From: Bacteroidales bacterium
Lineage (GTDB): Bacteria; Bacteroidota; Bacteroidia; Bacteroidales; F082
Length of the DNA stretch: 64,000 bases
Assembly: GCA_016281295.1 (NCBI GenBank)
Contig: JAEEII010000207.1
Location: 1-64,000 of the forward strand
Direction of reading: 5' to 3'
Each line of letters opens with the position of its first letter. Within the stretch, counting starts at the first letter, position 1. A program made the translations under genes and the position numbers. The notes under the pieces were generated by a model, which ran no database searches, was not told the DNA's origin, and saw nothing but the letters and a program-made list of their open reading frames with translations. This document shows positions 24,156-32,658 of this stretch, one piece after another.

Positions 24156-25634
24156 TTATTTCTCTTTTAATGCGTTGGTTAATTCTTCTTTGTCATCGAA
24201 ATGGCGTTTCTCCCCTTTGATGATTTGGTAGTCTTCGTGGCCTTTGCCGGCGAGCAGGATGACATCGCCTTTCTCTGCCAATGCCACGGCGGTTCGTATG
24301 GCTTCGCGGCGGTCGGTGATCGACAGCACCTTGCGGCGTTCCTCGTCAGGCACTCCTGCTTTCATCTGTCGCAAGATTTCTTCGGGGTCTTCATCACGAG
24401 GGTTGTCGCTGGTGAGGATGACCTTGTCGCTGAGTTTGACGGCTACAGCGGCCATCTCGGGTCGTTTGGTGGTGTCGCGGTTGCCGCCACAGCCTACCAC
24501 AGTGATGAGTTGAGGGTTGGGAGTTGAGAGCTGGGTGTTAGTGGTTCTCATGACATCGTTGATGGTCTTGAGTACGTTCTCCAATGCGTCGGGTGTGTGG
24601 GCGTAATCCACGATGCCGACGATGCCACTGTCGCTGTGTACCATGTCGAATCGTCCGTTGGCGCCTTGCAGTTTGCTGATCTCCACTAACAGCTCGTCTT
24701 TGTCGAATCCCAGTGCCAAAGCGGCTCCGTAGATGGCCAGGATGTTACTGGCGTTGAAGTTGCCTACCAAACGGGTGTACATCTCCGTGTTGTTCACCTT
24801 CATCAGCATCCCGTTGAAATGACTTTCCATGACCATGCCTTTATAGTCGGCATCATGTTTCAAGGCGTAGCTCATCTTGCGGGCACGGGTGTTTTGGACC
24901 ATCACACTGCCGTTCTTGTCGTCGAGGTTGGTAAGGGCGAAAGCCTCGGGGGGCAGGTTGTCGAAGAACTTCTTCTTGGCGTCGCGGTAGTTGGCCATCG
25001 TCTTATGGTAGTCGAGATGGTCGTGGGTCAAATTGGTGAAGATGCCTCCCGCGAAATGCAGTCCAGCGATCCGGTTTTGGTCGATGGCATGGGAGCTGAC
25101 TTCCATGAAGGCGTATTCGCAGTGATGGTCAACCATCTGTTTCAGCAATGCGTTGAGTTCGATGGGGTCGGGAGTGGTGTGGGTGGCCAGGATGACTTGG
25201 CGGTCCACGATATTCTCGATGGTGGAAAGCAGTCCGCAGGCATATCCCGCGTCGGTGAACAGGCGGTAAAGCAAGGTGGCGATGGTCGTTTTGCCGTTGG
25301 TGCCCGTGACTCCGGTGAGTTTCAACGACCTGGATGGATTGCCGTAGAAGTTGGCGGCAGCGATGCCCAGCACGAGGGCACTGTTGTCAACCTTGATATA
25401 AGTCACATCTTCCTGAAGTATCTTGGGAAGCTCTTCGCATACGATGGCGATGGCTCCTTTCTCAATGGCCGTGTCAATAAAGACGTGCCCGTCGTTCTGG
25501 GTACCTTTGATGGCAAAGAACAGGGCATTCGGCTCTACCTTACGGGAGTCGAAGGCTATCGTGGTGATATCCAGGTCTTTGTTTCCCTGGATTTCTATGA
25601 GGTTGCAGTTTACTATGATCTCTTTTAGTTTCAT
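24156..25634 (-). CDS. murE: UDP-MurNAc-L-Ala-D-Glu:meso-DAP ligase
   Basis: Adds the third amino acid of the stem peptide. The start at 25634 (MKLKEIIVNC) gives a 4-base ATGA overlap with the end of ftsI; the longer open frame is inside ftsI. At 492 residues it is a full Mur ligase: P-loop GTNGKTT at 111-117, FTNLTHDHLDYH with the usual catalytic segment, YAHTPDALENVL, and DNPRDEDP at 410-413, the DNPR motif for meso-diaminopimelate. Between ENVLKTINDVM and ITVVGCGG there is an extra low-complexity stretch (364-376, TTNTQLSTPNPQL). It is encoded by a degenerate copy of the intergenic GAGTTGAGA repeat at 24507-24535. Confidence 0.96.
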   Translation of the reverse strand: MKLKEIIVNCNLIEIQGNKDLDITTIAFDSRKVEPNALFFAIKGTQNDGHVFIDTAIEKGAIAIVCEELPKILQEDVTYIKVDNSALVLGIAAANFYGNPSRSLKLTGVTGTNGKTTIATLLYRLFTDAGYACGLLSTIENIVDRQVILATHTTPDPIELNALLKQMVDHHCEYAFMEVSSHAIDQNRIAGLHFAGGIFTNLTHDHLDYHKTMANYRDAKKKFFDNLPPEAFALTNLDDKNGSVMVQNTRARKMSYALKHDADYKGMVMESHFNGMLMKVNNTEMYTRLVGNFNASNILAIYGAALALGFDKDELLVEISKLQGANGRFDMVHSDSGIVGIVDYAHTPDALENVLKTINDVMRTTNTQLSTPNPQLITVVGCGGNRDTTKRPEMAAVAVKLSDKVILTSDNPRDEDPEEILRQMKAGVPDEERRKVLSITDRREAIRTAVALAEKGDVILLAGKGHEDYQIIKGEKRHFDDKEELTNALKEK

Positions 25635-27775
25635 TTCTTTCCTAAGGTTAGCGTGATGAGACTTCCTGGCTGTAGTGTGTCGCCTGCTTTGACCGATTGT
25701 TGTTGAACGGTTCCATAGCCCTCGAAGGCGATGTTCCATCCCATGTTTTCCAGCAGGTAAACGGCATCGGTGACATTCATGCCTCTCACCTCTGGCACCC
25801 GCAGGGAGTCGAACTGTATGGGTTCAATGAGATAATGGTTGTCTTCTTTTGAAAACACAGTGTTCACCCATTCGCTTCCCGTGGAGCAGTCGGTATATTC
25901 AATGCCGATGCCGTCGAGGTAAGGCACTATCTCTGAGTGATGTCGTATGCTGCTGTCAACCGCTTTCTGTTCAGGTTGTCCGGCTTCCATCATGCCTTTG
26001 ATTTTAGTGGCATAGATACGGTCCGAGATCTCTTTGAATGCCGGTGCGGCCACTTTGCCTGCTGAGTAGAACTGTCCTTTGGCTTTGCTGATGACCACGA
26101 TGCAGGTGTATAGTGGTTTCTCGGTGGGGAAGTAGCCCACGAAGGTCACGTTGTAGTCTCGCTCGATGCGTCCATCGGCGTTCACCCATTTGTAGGCTTT
26201 TTTCTTCACGTTGTAGAGCTGTGCGGTTCCTGTCTTTCCAGCGATGCCGTATTCGGTTCCTCTCAGCATCTTGGCTGTGCCTCTTAAGACGACGCCTTCC
26301 ATCATGCTTTGGATGGAGTCGATGGTTTGGGGTCTGGCGATATGTTCTTTGAGCACCACGGGCTCAATGGTTTTGAGGGTGATGCCTTCTTTCCGTATTT
26401 CTTTGACAAACTGAGGTTTCATCATCTTGCCGCCGTTGGCCACTGCATTATAAAGGGTGAGGATTTGCAGGGGGGGGAGTCGCAGCTCGTATCCGATCGA
26501 CATCCACGGGAGTGAGGTCTTTGACCAATGGGTCTTGTCGAGAATAGGGTGTTTGATGTAGGGACGTGCTTCTCCGGCAATGCCTGTTCCCAGCGGGACG
26601 TTGAGGCCGAGGCTGTATAATCCGTTGACATAGCGTTCGGGATTGGATCCGAAATAATCGGTGATGAGCTTGGCGGTGCCTTTGTTGGAGGATTGCTCGA
26701 AGACTTCACGGATGGTGACTCGTCCGTCAGCGTGGATGGTGTGGTCGTCATACATCTTTTTGTTGGAGAACACCAGAGGTCCGCCGCCGATGTTGATATG
26801 CGAGTTGATGTTCAGGTCGGGGAAGCTCTCCAGGAGGACCAGCATCGAGGCGAGTTTGAAGGTCGAGCCGGGTTCTATGCCGTTGCCGATGGCGAAGTTG
26901 TATAGCTCCTGGCATCGGTTGGTTTCTTTGTCGCGTTGCAGGTTGGTGATGGCTTTGATTTCACCGGTAGCCACTTCCATGACGATGGCGCATCCTTGTT
27001 CTGCTTTGTTCACCACCAGGGCGTTGCGCAGGGCGCGTTCGGCGATGTCCTGGATGCCGATGTTCAGGGTGGACACGATGTCGTTTCCGTTGACGGCTTC
27101 GATGTTGTTCTCGTCTTCGATGGGGATCCACACGCCGTGGTGCAGGTGGCGTTGACGATGATGTCCGTCTTGTCCTCTGAGGATGGTGTCACATGCGCTC
27201 TCAAGTCCTACGGTGAGGCTGTCGTTGACATAGCCGATGGTACGTACGGCGAGGGAGCCGTAGGGGTGAATGCGTTTGAACTTAGGCTGTGACTTGGTTA
27301 GGCCGCCCTTGAGGTTACCTTGGTTGAGGATGGCGCATTGTTCCAGTTGACGGTACTCGCCGAGGGTGACGTTGAGGCCGACAAGGAAATAGCGTTTCCC
27401 TTTTGCTTTGGCTTCGATGAGTCCTTTCTTCCACTTCGCGGCGTTACGTTTCGGGAAGAGGGTAGCCAGCTGTTGGCTCAGCAGGTCGATGTCGGCATTG
27501 AACAAGCTGTCGTCGATGACTTGCGGGTCGATGCCCACCTCGAAGATCGGCACGTCGGTGGCGAGCAGGCTGCCGTCGTCAGAGAGGATGTCGCCGCGTG
27601 AGGCTTGAAGCGTGTCGAAACGAGTCTCCACTTGGTCGGCGAGTTTGCGCAGCTCGTCGCCCTCTTTGGTCTGCACTAACACGGCTTTGACGATGATGAT
27701 GACGCCAACAGCCAGTGCCGCGAAGTAAACCAAAGCGGTTCTCAGGAGACTATTTGTTTTCGGATCACGGTTCAT
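25631..27775 (-). CDS. ftsI: FtsI/PBP3-type transpeptidase with a C-terminal PASTA domain
   Basis: Septal peptidoglycan transpeptidase acting with FtsW in the periplasm. The 714-residue protein has a short cytoplasmic N-terminus, one membrane helix (about residues 12-32), a dimerisation domain beginning SRGDILSDDGSLLATD, and a transpeptidase domain. The active-site Ser is in STFK (304-307), the second motif is SSNKG, and the third is AGKTGTAQ. The last ~60 residues (VPEVRGMNVTDAVYLLENMG...) form one PASTA repeat ending TLTLGKK. ATGA overlaps tie it to ftsL upstream and murE downstream. Confidence 0.96.
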   Translation of the reverse strand: MNRDPKTNSLLRTALVYFAALAVGVIIIVKAVLVQTKEGDELRKLADQVETRFDTLQASRGDILSDDGSLLATDVPIFEVGIDPQVIDDSLFNADIDLLSQQLATLFPKRNAAKWKKGLIEAKAKGKRYFLVGLNVTLGEYRQLEQCAILNQGNLKGGLTKSQPKFKRIHPYGSLAVRTIGYVNDSLTVGLESACDTILRGQDGHHRQRHLHHGVWIPIEDENNIEAVNGNDIVSTLNIGIQDIAERALRNALVVNKAEQGCAIVMEVATGEIKAITNLQRDKETNRCQELYNFAIGNGIEPGSTFKLASMLVLLESFPDLNINSHINIGGGPLVFSNKKMYDDHTIHADGRVTIREVFEQSSNKGTAKLITDYFGSNPERYVNGLYSLGLNVPLGTGIAGEARPYIKHPILDKTHWSKTSLPWMSIGYELRLPPLQILTLYNAVANGGKMMKPQFVKEIRKEGITLKTIEPVVLKEHIARPQTIDSIQSMMEGVVLRGTAKMLRGTEYGIAGKTGTAQLYNVKKKAYKWVNADGRIERDYNVTFVGYFPTEKPLYTCIVVISKAKGQFYSAGKVAAPAFKEISDRIYATKIKGMMEAGQPEQKAVDSSIRHHSEIVPYLDGIGIEYTDCSTGSEWVNTVFSKEDNHYLIEPIQFDSLRVPEVRGMNVTDAVYLLENMGWNIAFEGYGTVQQQSVKAGDTLQPGSLITLTLGKK

Positions 27776-28110
27776 TTTTTCTTGACTATTCGTGTTTCAA
27801 GTGATTCTTTGATTCCTTTGTCGGCGAGTTTGTCGATCATGACAGTTTGGGTGGAGGCTTTGGTGAAAGCCGATTTCACATAGATATATTCCACGCGGAG
27901 GTCGCGCAGTTTGTTGGTGTTTTTCTTGATGGAGCGGCTGGTGCTTTCGGCGATGTAGGCGTTGGTGATGATGAGCATCAGCAGCACGGTGAGGTAAACC
28001 AGGAAGGGGAACATCTTTGAGAAGTCCTCTTTTGTGAGGAAGTTGCCGCCTAAGATATTCATGATGGTGCGGCTGCCTTTGGATGAGGTGGTCTTGCGTT
28101 CGGTCTTCAT
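27772..28110 (-). CDS. ftsL: FtsL-like divisome protein
   Basis: A 112-residue protein with a basic cytoplasmic N-terminus, one membrane helix (MFPFLVYLTVLLMLIITNAY) and a short extracytoplasmic helix (STSRSIKKNTNKLRDLRVEY), the topology of FtsL. The sequence is poorly conserved as usual for FtsL; position between rsmH and ftsI supports the call. Its stop overlaps the ftsI start (ATGA). Confidence 0.8.
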   Translation of the reverse strand: MKTERKTTSSKGSRTIMNILGGNFLTKEDFSKMFPFLVYLTVLLMLIITNAYIAESTSRSIKKNTNKLRDLRVEYIYVKSAFTKASTQTVMIDKLADKGIKESLETRIVKKK

Positions 28111-28113
28111 GGT

Positions 28114-29007
28114 TTATTTCCTTTCTGCGATTCTCAGCTTGGCGCTGCGGGCGCGGCTGTTGGCCTCGACCTCCTGTTCGTCAGGGATGATGGGCTTCCT
28201 ATTAATAATTATATAAGGTGTAAGCGGGTTGCCGAAGAAGTCTTTCTCTTCTTTTCCGTCGGCGTTGCCGCTTTTTATGAAATTCTTCACAAGGCGGTCT
28301 TCCAGGGAGTGGTAGGAGAGTACCACGAGGCGTCCGCCGGGTTTCAGCACGTCGGCGCATTGGGAGAGGAAACTGGTGAGGGCTTCCATCTCGTGGTTCA
28401 CCTCGATGCGCAGGGCTTGGAACAGTTGGGCGAGCACTTTGTTCTCCTTGCCGCGAGGCAGTCGTGACTGCACTGCCGCCTTGAGTTGTTCTGTGGTCTC
28501 GATTGGCTGGGTGTCGCGAGCCATGATGATGTCAGAGGCGAAGAGGTGTGCGTTGTTCAGCTCCCCGTAGCGGCTGAGGATACGGGTCAGGTCGGCATGG
28601 TCGTAGCTGTTGACGATGCTGGCTGCGTCGGTGGGGTTGCTTTGGCACATGCGCATGTCGAGACGTCCCTCATAACGGGTGGAGAAGCCTTTCTCGGGTG
28701 TGTCGAACTGATGCCATGAGACTCCGAGGTCGGCGATGACGCCGTCAATCTTGTCGTGGTGGTAGAGCTGGATGAAGTTCTTGAAATAGCTGAAGTTTTG
28801 CGGGATGAAGGTGAACCGCTCGTCGTCGATGACGTTGGCGGCGGCATCCTCGTCCTGGTCGAACGCATAGAGATGTCCGGTGGTGAGTCGTTCCATGATG
28901 GCGCGTGAATGGCCGCCCCCGCCGAAGGTGACATCGGCGTAGGTGCCTTCGGGAAGGATGCGCAACCCTTCGATACACTCATGTAATAACACCGGAACGT
29001 GATACAT
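28114..29007 (-). CDS. rsmH: 16S rRNA m4C1402 methyltransferase RsmH
   Basis: Methylates N4 of C1402 in the 16S rRNA P site with S-adenosylmethionine. It is 297 residues, near the family norm. Motifs: MYHVPVLLHECIEGL at the N-terminus, TYADVTFGGGGHSRAIMERL (SAM loop), YAFDQDEDAAANV, GVIADLGVSWHQFD, and the C-terminal VLSYHSLEDRLVKNFI. It lies between mraZ and ftsL, the usual head of the dcw cluster. Confidence 0.96.
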   Translation of the reverse strand: MYHVPVLLHECIEGLRILPEGTYADVTFGGGGHSRAIMERLTTGHLYAFDQDEDAAANVIDDERFTFIPQNFSYFKNFIQLYHHDKIDGVIADLGVSWHQFDTPEKGFSTRYEGRLDMRMCQSNPTDAASIVNSYDHADLTRILSRYGELNNAHLFASDIIMARDTQPIETTEQLKAAVQSRLPRGKENKVLAQLFQALRIEVNHEMEALTSFLSQCADVLKPGGRLVVLSYHSLEDRLVKNFIKSGNADGKEEKDFFGNPLTPYIIINRKPIIPDEQEVEANSRARSAKLRIAERK

Positions 29008-29038
29008 TTTTTTTGAATTCAGAAGTTACAAGTTAGAT

Positions 29039-29500
29039 TTAGTTGAAAGAGAGGTTGGAGAAGAGTTCTTCGACACCTTGTGCAAGGGCTTCGGAATCGA
29101 TTTCGTTGACACGCTCCTCGTACTTCGCCTTGTCCCAGATCTCCATGTTGGTGAACATGGAGTCGATGACAACGTCTTTGGAGAGCTCGCTGCGTTCAAG
29201 CAGCTCCTTCGGGATCAGAAGTCGCCCGGTGGCATCCAGCTTGACGCGTTTGACACCATCGAGGTACTTACGCATGATGTCGAGTTTTCTCCGATCGAAT
29301 GTGTTCACCTGCATCAAGATCTCCCTGCGGCGGTTCCAGTCGCTGATGGTGTACAGCTCCAGGTATTGGCCGTGCAGACCGGGCCTCAAAATGAAATCTT
29401 CCTCGGCCTGACTCCCTAACTGCTCACGGAAATCCGCAGGCAGCATCAGTCGCCCCTTCGAGTCTAATTTGCAGGTGAATGTACCGGTCGGATTGCTCAT
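29039..29500 (-). CDS. mraZ: Transcriptional regulator MraZ
   Basis: The AbrB-fold repressor of the dcw cluster, forming ring oligomers. The ATG at 29500 (MSNPTGTFTCKLDSKGRLML) is chosen over an in-frame GTG nine bases upstream. It is 153 residues with the two SpoVT/AbrB-like repeats: LDSKGRLMLPADFREQL and LDATGRLLIPKELLERS. It is the first gene of the cluster, and three MraZ-type boxes overlie its own promoter, so autoregulation is likely. Confidence 0.95.
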   Translation of the reverse strand: MSNPTGTFTCKLDSKGRLMLPADFREQLGSQAEEDFILRPGLHGQYLELYTISDWNRRREILMQVNTFDRRKLDIMRKYLDGVKRVKLDATGRLLIPKELLERSELSKDVVIDSMFTNMEIWDKAKYEERVNEIDSEALAQGVEELFSNLSFN

Positions 29501-29524
29501 TCTCTTCACTTCTTTTTAACGATA

Positions 29525-29566
29525 CAAAATTATGCATTTCTTCCCATATCTCTCCACTTTCTCCCA
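29525..29566 (-). promoter_or_regulatory. mraZ promoter with three MraZ boxes
   Basis: On the minus strand TAATTTTG (29525-29532) is a -7 box. Directly upstream lie three five-base boxes at exactly ten-base steps: TGGGA (29562-29566), TGGAG (29552-29556) and TGGGA (29542-29546). Direct TGGGN repeats spaced by five bases are the known MraZ binding pattern, here placed over the -33 region, as expected for repression. Confidence 0.85.
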
Positions 29567-29579
29567 CATTTTTTGAAAT

Positions 29580-29660
29580 ATTCGGATTGTTTTTTTATCA
29601 ACAATTTTATCAACAGGCATGTTAATACATGTTAACATATTTGAAAATCAGTTCTTTATG
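29580..29660. other. mraZ-glsA divergent gap: paired TTATCAACA sites and a palindrome
   Basis: TTATCAACA occurs twice, at 29595-29603 and 29607-29615, 12 bases apart; each differs by one base from the DnaA box TTATCCACA. Next to them ATGTTAA (29619-29625) and TTAACAT (29632-29638) form an inverted repeat with a six-base spacer. The rest of the gap holds only the two promoters. Any regulator is unknown. Confidence 0.4.
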
Positions 29661-29746
29661 CTTGTTTTTTGAGCCGTAATTATGAACATTTTGTTCGTTT
29701 TGAACAGAAAAAACAGAAGAAAAGCGGGAGTGAAAGGATAAAATTT

Positions 29747-29754
29747 TACCTTTG
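29747..29754 (+). promoter_or_regulatory. -7 box of the glsA-like promoter
   Basis: TACCTTTG, 27 bases before the ATG at 29781. Confidence 0.6.
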
Positions 29755-29780
29755 CACCATCAATACAGCTGTTTTTGAAT

Positions 29781-30659
29781 ATGGAGGACAAGTACGGTAA
29801 TCTGATAGATCTGCGTAAGATCTTTGAAGCCAAGGCGCCCAAACTGATGAAATGGATGCCTAACTGGCTGTTCCGTCGGATCCAGCGCCTGCTTCATGAG
29901 GAGGATATCAACACCATCTTGAGCCGCTATGGACATCTTCAAGGGGTTGATTTCGTGCAGGCAGTCATTAAGGATTTTAACTTGAACATCGTGGTGGAAG
30001 GGGCTGAGAACCTGAAAGCTACGGAACGTATCCTGGTGGCCTCAAACCATCCTCTGGGCGGACTTGACGGCATCGCACTGATTGGAACCGTGGGATCCTA
30101 TTGCCCCGACCCAGTCACCCCGGTCAACGACTTCCTGATGTTTGTCAAGAACCTTCAACCCATTTTCATTCCCGTCAACAAGGCGGGGAAGGGGGTCGCC
30201 AACCGCGAAGAAAACGTAAAACTCTTCAATGAGACCTTCGCGGGTGAGCACGCCATCTGCTATTTCCCGTTCGGTCTGTGCTCCCGCAAAGTGAAAGATG
30301 GGAAAATCATGGACCTTGAATGGAAAAAGACCTTTATCAGCAAGGCAAAAGAATTTCATCGCGATATTATCCCCACTCATATCGACGGTCAGAACACCAA
30401 GTTCTTTTATAACTTGGCGAGACTTCGCAAACGTTTGAATATCAAAGTGAATATCGAGATGGCCTTTTTGGTTGACGAGTTTTTCAAGCAACGGAACAAA
30501 ACCCTCACCATCACTTTTGGGAAGCCGGTGCCTTATCAGACCTTCGACCGTCGTCACACCGATGCCGAATGGGCTGAAAGACTGCGTTGTTTCTCGTATA
30601 ACTTACCCCTTGACAAAGACCAGACTTTCGATCCAGAGAAAACCTATTTGATTCCTTGA
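29781..30659 (+). CDS. glsA: PlsC-like O-acyltransferase, probably glycine-lipid GlsA
   Basis: A 292-residue acyltransferase of the lysophosphatidate acyltransferase superfamily. The start is the ATG at 29781 (MEDKYGNLIDL). Motif I is present as ASNHPLGGLDGIAL, an NH-x5-D form, followed by PIFIPVNKAG and CYFPFGLCSRK in place of the usual EGTR block. In Bacteroides thetaiotaomicron a PlsC-like GlsA esterifies the N-acylated glycine made by an OlsB-like GlsB. Here the OlsB-like gene follows after 20 bases, so the two likely make glycine lipids (or the related flavolipins). An ornithine-lipid role (OlsA) is the alternative. Acts at the inner membrane face. Confidence 0.8.
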   Translation: MEDKYGNLIDLRKIFEAKAPKLMKWMPNWLFRRIQRLLHEEDINTILSRYGHLQGVDFVQAVIKDFNLNIVVEGAENLKATERILVASNHPLGGLDGIALIGTVGSYCPDPVTPVNDFLMFVKNLQPIFIPVNKAGKGVANREENVKLFNETFAGEHAICYFPFGLCSRKVKDGKIMDLEWKKTFISKAKEFHRDIIPTHIDGQNTKFFYNLARLRKRLNIKVNIEMAFLVDEFFKQRNKTLTITFGKPVPYQTFDRRHTDAEWAERLRCFSYNLPLDKDQTFDPEKTYLIP

Positions 30660-30679
30660 ACACACAAAGAAGACTTTTT

Positions 30680-31636
30680 ATGAAAAAGATCATTGATCCC
30701 ATACCGGTTGACAAGCTCCTTGAGGAATTGACCCTTGACAAGTTTAAGAGGAAAACCAATAATGGGAAAAACGAGATTTATATTTTGAATGCCTCCAACG
30801 CGCCGAATGTGATGCGAGAGATTGGCCGTCTGCGGGAGATCAGCTTCCGCGACTCTGGCGGTGGAACGGGCTTGGATTGTGATTTGGACCGGTTTGACAC
30901 GGAAGGGGAGAACCCTTTCGAACAACTTATCGTGTGGAACCCGTATGACCGCGCCATCGTTGGCGGTTATCGTTTCTTGTATTGCGACCAATTGAAGACT
31001 GATGACAAGGGACAGGTTGACACACCCACCTCGGAGCTTTTCCATTACTCCGAGAAGTTTGTGAGAGAATACCTACCTTATACTATTGAGCTTGGCCGTT
31101 CCTTCGTCCAGCCTGATTATCAACCCTCTAAGAGCCTGTCAAAGGGTATCTACTCCCTTGATAACCTTTGGGACGGGTTGGCTTATCTTTGCGTGATGTA
31201 TCCCGAAGCGAAATATTACTTCGGCAAGGTGACCATGTATCCCCAATTGGAACGGGAGACACGTGACCTCATCCTCTACTTCATGAAGAGCTGTTTCCCC
31301 GACCCTGACCGTCTGGTCAGTCCCTGGCCGGAACTGGAGTTGCCTATCGTGATGGAAGAGGAGAAACTACGCTCCATCTTCACAGGAAGCAATTACAATG
31401 AGAATTACCGGATTTTGGTGAAAAACGCTCGTGAACGTGGTACTGCATTGCCTCCCTTGGTCAATGCTTACATGAGTCTTTCGTCCACCATGCGCTCCTT
31501 TGGCACCGCCCTTAACGCACCTTTTGGCCAGGTGGAGGAAACAGGCATCATGATTACCATCGCGGAGATCTATCCCGAGAAATTCCAAAGACACGCCACT
31601 TACGATCCGAATGAGAAACCTCTTCACTTGAGCTGA
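30680..31636 (+). CDS. glsB: OlsB-like N-acyltransferase, probably glycine-lipid GlsB
   Basis: A 318-residue GNAT-type acyltransferase. The ATG at 30680 starts MKKIIDPIPVDKLLEEL; the upstream frame only adds TTG-initiated codons overlapping glsA. Typical of OlsB-like enzymes are REISFRDSGGGTGLDCDLDRFD, read as REISFRDSGGG and DLDRFD, then QLIVWN, IVGGYRF, and ELGRSFVQPDYQ, where the RSFV pattern holds the acyl-donor site. The enzyme would transfer a 3-hydroxyacyl chain to the amino group of glycine. The pairing with the glsA-like gene supports a glycine-lipid role over ornithine lipid; substrate choice is inference. Confidence 0.8.
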   Translation: MKKIIDPIPVDKLLEELTLDKFKRKTNNGKNEIYILNASNAPNVMREIGRLREISFRDSGGGTGLDCDLDRFDTEGENPFEQLIVWNPYDRAIVGGYRFLYCDQLKTDDKGQVDTPTSELFHYSEKFVREYLPYTIELGRSFVQPDYQPSKSLSKGIYSLDNLWDGLAYLCVMYPEAKYYFGKVTMYPQLERETRDLILYFMKSCFPDPDRLVSPWPELELPIVMEEEKLRSIFTGSNYNENYRILVKNARERGTALPPLVNAYMSLSSTMRSFGTALNAPFGQVEETGIMITIAEIYPEKFQRHATYDPNEKPLHLS

Positions 31637-31638
31637 TT

Positions 31639-32262
31639 ATGATTATCAAAGACGCACATTTCCTCTGTAGCAACAGCAAAATCGACAAGTTGCCCAAAGA
31701 CAACATGCCGGAATATGCCTTCATCGGGCGTTCCAATGTGGGTAAATCCTCCTTGATCAATGCTTTGGTCCAAAAAAAAGGCTTGGCCAAGACCTCGGCC
31801 ACCCCGGGCAAGACCATCGCCATCAATCATTTTGTGGTCAACGGTCAATGGTATCTGGTGGACCTGCCTGGTTATGGCTACGCTAGACGCTCCAAGAAGT
31901 CGCGCGAAGAATGGCGTGTCATGCTGGCCAATTACATCGCCCGCCGGCGCAACCTGATGTACACCTTTGTGCTTGTCGATTCCCGCATTGAGCCTCAAGA
32001 CAGCGACATCGGTTTCATGGAATGGCTGGGTGAGAACCAGATTCCTTTCAGCATCGTCTTCACCAAGGCTGACAAGTTGAGTAATAACGAGCTGAACACA
32101 AACGTGGAAGCTTATAAAAAACGTCTTCTCGAGGATTGGGAGGAGCTGCCTCCAATCTTTGTCACCTCGGCTGAGACCAAGCAGGGTCGTGAGGAACTTC
32201 TCGATTTCATTGAACAACAGAATCTTGAGCTGGAAAATTACCTTAAGACTAAGGGACTTTGA
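31639..32262 (+). CDS. engB: Ribosome-biogenesis GTPase EngB/YsxC
   Basis: Small essential GTPase for 50S subunit assembly. It is 207 residues with a clear G domain: G1 GRSNVGKSSL, G2 threonine region TSATPGKT, G3 DLPGYGYA, G4 FTKADKLS and G5 TSAET. It starts two bases after the glsB-like stop, so it is read from the same transcript. The family is unmistakable. Confidence 0.97.
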   Translation: MIIKDAHFLCSNSKIDKLPKDNMPEYAFIGRSNVGKSSLINALVQKKGLAKTSATPGKTIAINHFVVNGQWYLVDLPGYGYARRSKKSREEWRVMLANYIARRRNLMYTFVLVDSRIEPQDSDIGFMEWLGENQIPFSIVFTKADKLSNNELNTNVEAYKKRLLEDWEELPPIFVTSAETKQGREELLDFIEQQNLELENYLKTKGL

Positions 32263-32355
32263 AAATTGGATTATGTTAGTAAGTTATAACAATACTGTGC
32301 AATAACTTAAAACTAATTAACTATTTAATCACTAAACAACTTAAAAACTAAACAC

Positions 32356-32601
32356 ATGGGTATTTTAGTATCATTGCTCATCGGAGCGCTTGCCGGTCTT
32401 CTCGCCGGTCTCATCATGAAAAAAGGCATGAGCCTTCTCGTATGCATCCTCGTCGGTCTTGTTGGCGGCGTGTTGGGTAGCTGGGTATTCAGCTTGATTG
32501 GCTTGCAAGCCAGCTCCAACTTCTGGGGCCAGCTTCTCGTTGGCACCTGCGGCTCTGTGCTGCTGCTCTTTATTCTTTCCTTATTTAAGAAAAAGAACTA
32601 A
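32356..32601 (+). CDS. Small YeaQ/YmgE-type membrane protein
   Basis: An 81-residue protein with three hydrophobic segments and the glycine-zipper pattern of the transglycosylase-associated (YeaQ/YmgE) family: LIGALAGLLAGLIMKKG, LVGLVGGVLGSWVF, then a last helix and a KKKN tail. It is linked to general stress in other bacteria; the exact role is unknown. The gap 32263-32355 before it shows no clear -7 box. (This family is also called GlsB in databases, which is unrelated to glycine lipids.). Confidence 0.85.
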   Translation: MGILVSLLIGALAGLLAGLIMKKGMSLLVCILVGLVGGVLGSWVFSLIGLQASSNFWGQLLVGTCGSVLLLFILSLFKKKN

Positions 32602-32610
32602 TTAATTTAG

Positions 32611-32658
32611 AATTTAGAATTTAGAGGGTTCGACGCAAATCCCTCTAAATTCTAAATT
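32611..32658. terminator. Bidirectional terminator, second copy of the A/T palindrome
   Basis: The 18-base arm at 32611-32628 (AATTTAGAATTTAGAGGG) pairs perfectly with 32641-32658; the 12-base loop is TTCGACGCAAAT. The stem is identical to 7524-7573 and the loops share CGAC and CAAAT. It lies between convergent genes. Confidence 0.85.

Noticed and set aside
29501..29509. GTG start of mraZ nine bases upstream
   Set aside because: The ATG at 29500 gives the usual MraZ N-terminus; the GTG adds only three residues.
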